This document shows positions 5,425-6,770 of a stretch of DNA of 6,770 bases, piece by piece. The notes below the pieces were generated by a model. The model had not been told where the DNA came from. It was given only the letters and a program-made list of their open reading frames with translations, and searched no databases. A program made the translations under genes and the position numbers. The first letter of the stretch is position 1; each line of letters opens with the position of its first letter. Source of the DNA: an uncultured Acidobacteriaceae bacterium (GTDB taxonomy: Bacteria > Acidobacteriota > Terriglobia > Terriglobales > Acidobacteriaceae); contig CAIMNN010000287.1 in NCBI GenBank assembly GCA_903842845.1, positions 1 to 6,770 on the forward strand, in the 5' to 3' direction.

Positions 5425-6585
5425 TTACACCGCATCCAGCGCCTGCTCCAAATCGTGTATCAAGTCCTCTTCGTCCTCGATGCCCACGCTCAGCCGCACC
5501 AGCCCCTCCGTAATTCCCAACCGCTCACGCTCTTCCGGCGCAATCGCCATATGCGTCGTCGTCGCCGAGTGCGAGGCCAAACTCTCCACTCCGCCCAAAC
5601 TCTCCGCATTCAAAAACAACTTCAGCGCTCCCAGGAATTTCCCCGCCGCATCACGCGAACCCAGGTCAAAGCTCATCATCGACCCAAAACCTCTCTGCTG
5701 CCGCGCCGCCAACTCATGCTGTGCGTGCCGCTCCAATCCCGGATAATTCAGCCGCGTCAGCTTGCCCGTCCGCTCCCCATACTGCGCCAAAAACGTCGCC
5801 ACAGCATTCCCATTCACTTCATGCTTATCCATCCGCAACGGCAGCGTCTTGATTCCCCTCAACACCAAAAAGCATTCAAACGGCGACAAAATCCCCCCCG
5901 CCGCCTTCTGCACCAAGTGGAACCGCTCCTTGTGCGCCGCCGTCGTCCCTATCAGCGCACCGCCCAAACCATCGCTGTGCCCATTCAAAAACTTTGTCGT
6001 CGAGTGCATCACCACATCCGCGCCCAGCGCTATCGGGCTCTGCAACGCCGGGCTCAGGAACGTGTTGTCCACGCTCACTTCAACCCCGTGCGCATGCGCC
6101 AGCTCGCTCACCGCCTTGATGTCAGTCACCTGCATCAACGGATTCGTCGGCGTCTCAATATGTATCAGCCGCGTCTGCGCCTTTATCGCACGCCGCACCG
6201 CCTCCACATCGCTCGTGTCCACATACTCAACTTCAATCCCATAATTCCGGATGATCAAATTCAACAGCCGCGCCGTCCCGCCGTACACATTGTGGCTGCA
6301 GATCAAATGCTCGCCCGTCTTCAGCATCGCAACCAGCCCGTAGACCGCCGCCATCCCGCTCGCAAACGCGTGCCCACTGTGCCCACCCTCCAACGCCGCC
6401 AGCGCCGCCTCCAACCTATCCCGCGTCGGGTTCCCCGCCCTCGAGTAGTCATACCCTCGGTCCGTCCCAATCCCCGTCAGCTCAAACGTCGACGTCGCAT
6501 AGATCGGAACATTCACCGCCCCAGTCAGCGGATCCGGCCACTGCCCCGCATGTACCGCCAACGTCGAATACTTGTAATCGCTCAT
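5425..6585 (-). CDS. metB: PLP-dependent trans-sulfuration enzyme, probable cystathionine gamma-synthase
   Basis: Cys/Met-metabolism fold-type I PLP enzyme. Cystathionine gamma-synthase joins cysteine to an activated homoserine to give cystathionine. Of 386 residues, the key ones are Y47 and R49 in 'YDYSRAGNPTR' (45-55), 'SGMAA' (76-80), Y101 and R106 in 'YGGTAR', 'ETPTNP' (144-149), D173 in 'VDNTF', the PLP lysine K198 in 'STTKFLNGHSD' (195-205), 'SLGGVESL' (329-336) with E334, and R364 in 'RLSVGIE'. D46 before the YSR motif and the 386-residue length match E. coli MetB, whereas gamma-lyases such as the human enzyme have Glu there. Lyase or O-acetylhomoserine sulfhydrylase-type activity is still possible, as sequence separates these poorly and no met genes are adjacent. 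The ATG at 6585 is preferred to a TTG at 6600 because GGGAG lies 8 bases upstream. It is the first gene of the metB-tsaB-rimI run. Confidence 0.92.
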   Translation of the reverse strand: MSDYKYSTLAVHAGQWPDPLTGAVNVPIYATSTFELTGIGTDRGYDYSRAGNPTRDRLEAALAALEGGHSGHAFASGMAAVYGLVAMLKTGEHLICSHNVYGGTARLLNLIIRNYGIEVEYVDTSDVEAVRRAIKAQTRLIHIETPTNPLMQVTDIKAVSELAHAHGVEVSVDNTFLSPALQSPIALGADVVMHSTTKFLNGHSDGLGGALIGTTAAHKERFHLVQKAAGGILSPFECFLVLRGIKTLPLRMDKHEVNGNAVATFLAQYGERTGKLTRLNYPGLERHAQHELAARQQRGFGSMMSFDLGSRDAAGKFLGALKLFLNAESLGGVESLASHSATTTHMAIAPEERERLGITEGLVRLSVGIEDEEDLIHDLEQALDAV

Positions 6586-6593
6586 CGTCCAGT

Positions 6594-6598
6594 CTCCC
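6594..6598 (-). promoter_or_regulatory. Ribosome binding site fixing the metB start
   Basis: GGGAG on the minus strand, 8 bases before the ATG at 6585. It would overlap the coding sequence if the in-frame TTG at 6600 were the start, so it supports the shorter protein. Confidence 0.55.
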
Positions 6599-6647
6599 AA
6601 ACCAAAAATCCCAACCCATCTAGACTATCGTTACCCACCCTAATATG

Positions 6648-6715
6648 TGTCATCCTGAGCGAAGCAATCCACGCACCGCGTGGATTGTGCAGTCGAAGGA
6701 CCTGCAGTTGCTTTT
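6648..6715. repeat. Dispersed intergenic repeat element, copy 2, with internal hairpin
   Basis: It begins tgtcatcctgagcgaag and ends tcgaaggacctgcag then ttgctttt, matching copy 1 at 3488-3526 at both ends. Between the halves it carries a 23-base perfect palindrome plus tgcag. The 'GTCATCCTGAGCGAAG...TCGAAGGACCTGC' wording is a frequent intergenic motif that I associate with Acidobacteriota. It lies 62 bases upstream of the metB ATG, so it is probably in or just upstream of that promoter. TTGCTTTT recurs 12 bases further on (6720-6727), making a short 12-base tandem. Confidence 0.68.
6665..6687. repeat. Perfect 10-bp inverted repeat (hairpin) inside the repeat element
   Basis: Arms caatccacgc (6665-6674) and gcgtggattg (6678-6687) are exact reverse complements around the loop acc. 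No T-run follows on either strand, so this is not an intrinsic terminator. It splits the repeat element between its 'GAGCGAAG' and 'TCGAAGGA' halves. Confidence 0.85.
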
Positions 6716-6770
6716 GTCGTTGCTTTTCGCCCAGTACCCCAACGATTTATCCCCGATATCAACCCCGCCG

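Overview
The window looks like a piece of chromosome from an Acidobacteriota member, probably class Terriglobia (Acidobacteriaceae-like). This is an inference. It rests on the moderately high GC of most genes, the housekeeping gene set, and two spacers carrying dispersed-repeat sequence of the 'GTCATTCCG...GAGGAATCTGC' / 'GTCATCCTGAGCGAAG...GAAGGACCTGC' kind, which I associate with that group. The content is mostly housekeeping and I see no defence, phage, CRISPR, transposase or RNA-gene signature.

Layout. At 1-728 (+) is the 3' end of an AT-richer, YncE/YVTN-like beta-propeller gene that enters from the left. It converges on a minus-strand block. Transcription of that block runs right to left: psd (phosphatidylserine decarboxylase), pssA (phosphatidylserine synthase; a 4-base ATGA overlap joins the two), then 74 bases later an aspartate-semialdehyde-dehydrogenase-fold protein without the catalytic cysteine. 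psd and pssA carry out the two consecutive steps from CDP-diacylglycerol to phosphatidylethanolamine. A spacer at 3418-3823 with no convincing gene follows, holding one repeat element and repeat-like debris. Next are a small YdcH/DUF465 gene with a near-perfect Shine-Dalgarno, and a second minus-strand group read in the order metB-like PLP enzyme, tsaB, rimI. tsaB and rimI also overlap by ATGA. TsaB belongs to the t6A tRNA-modification complex, and RimI is the N-acetyltransferase often encoded beside it. Upstream of metB, the right edge holds a second repeat element with a perfect 10-bp-stem hairpin inside it.

Start-site decisions. The longest open frames of psd, ydcH, rimI, tsaB and metB begin at GTG, TTG or an unsupported codon upstream of better starts. 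I moved these five starts inward using Shine-Dalgarno sites, ATGA couplings and family alignment.

The points most worth a second look are: the cysteine-less Asd-like protein next to the phospholipid genes; the repeat elements and the nested hairpin; an in-frame 9-codon duplication in TsaB whose copies differ only by silent changes over eight codons; and the compositionally distinct beta-propeller gene. I did not find evidence of a wholly new system.
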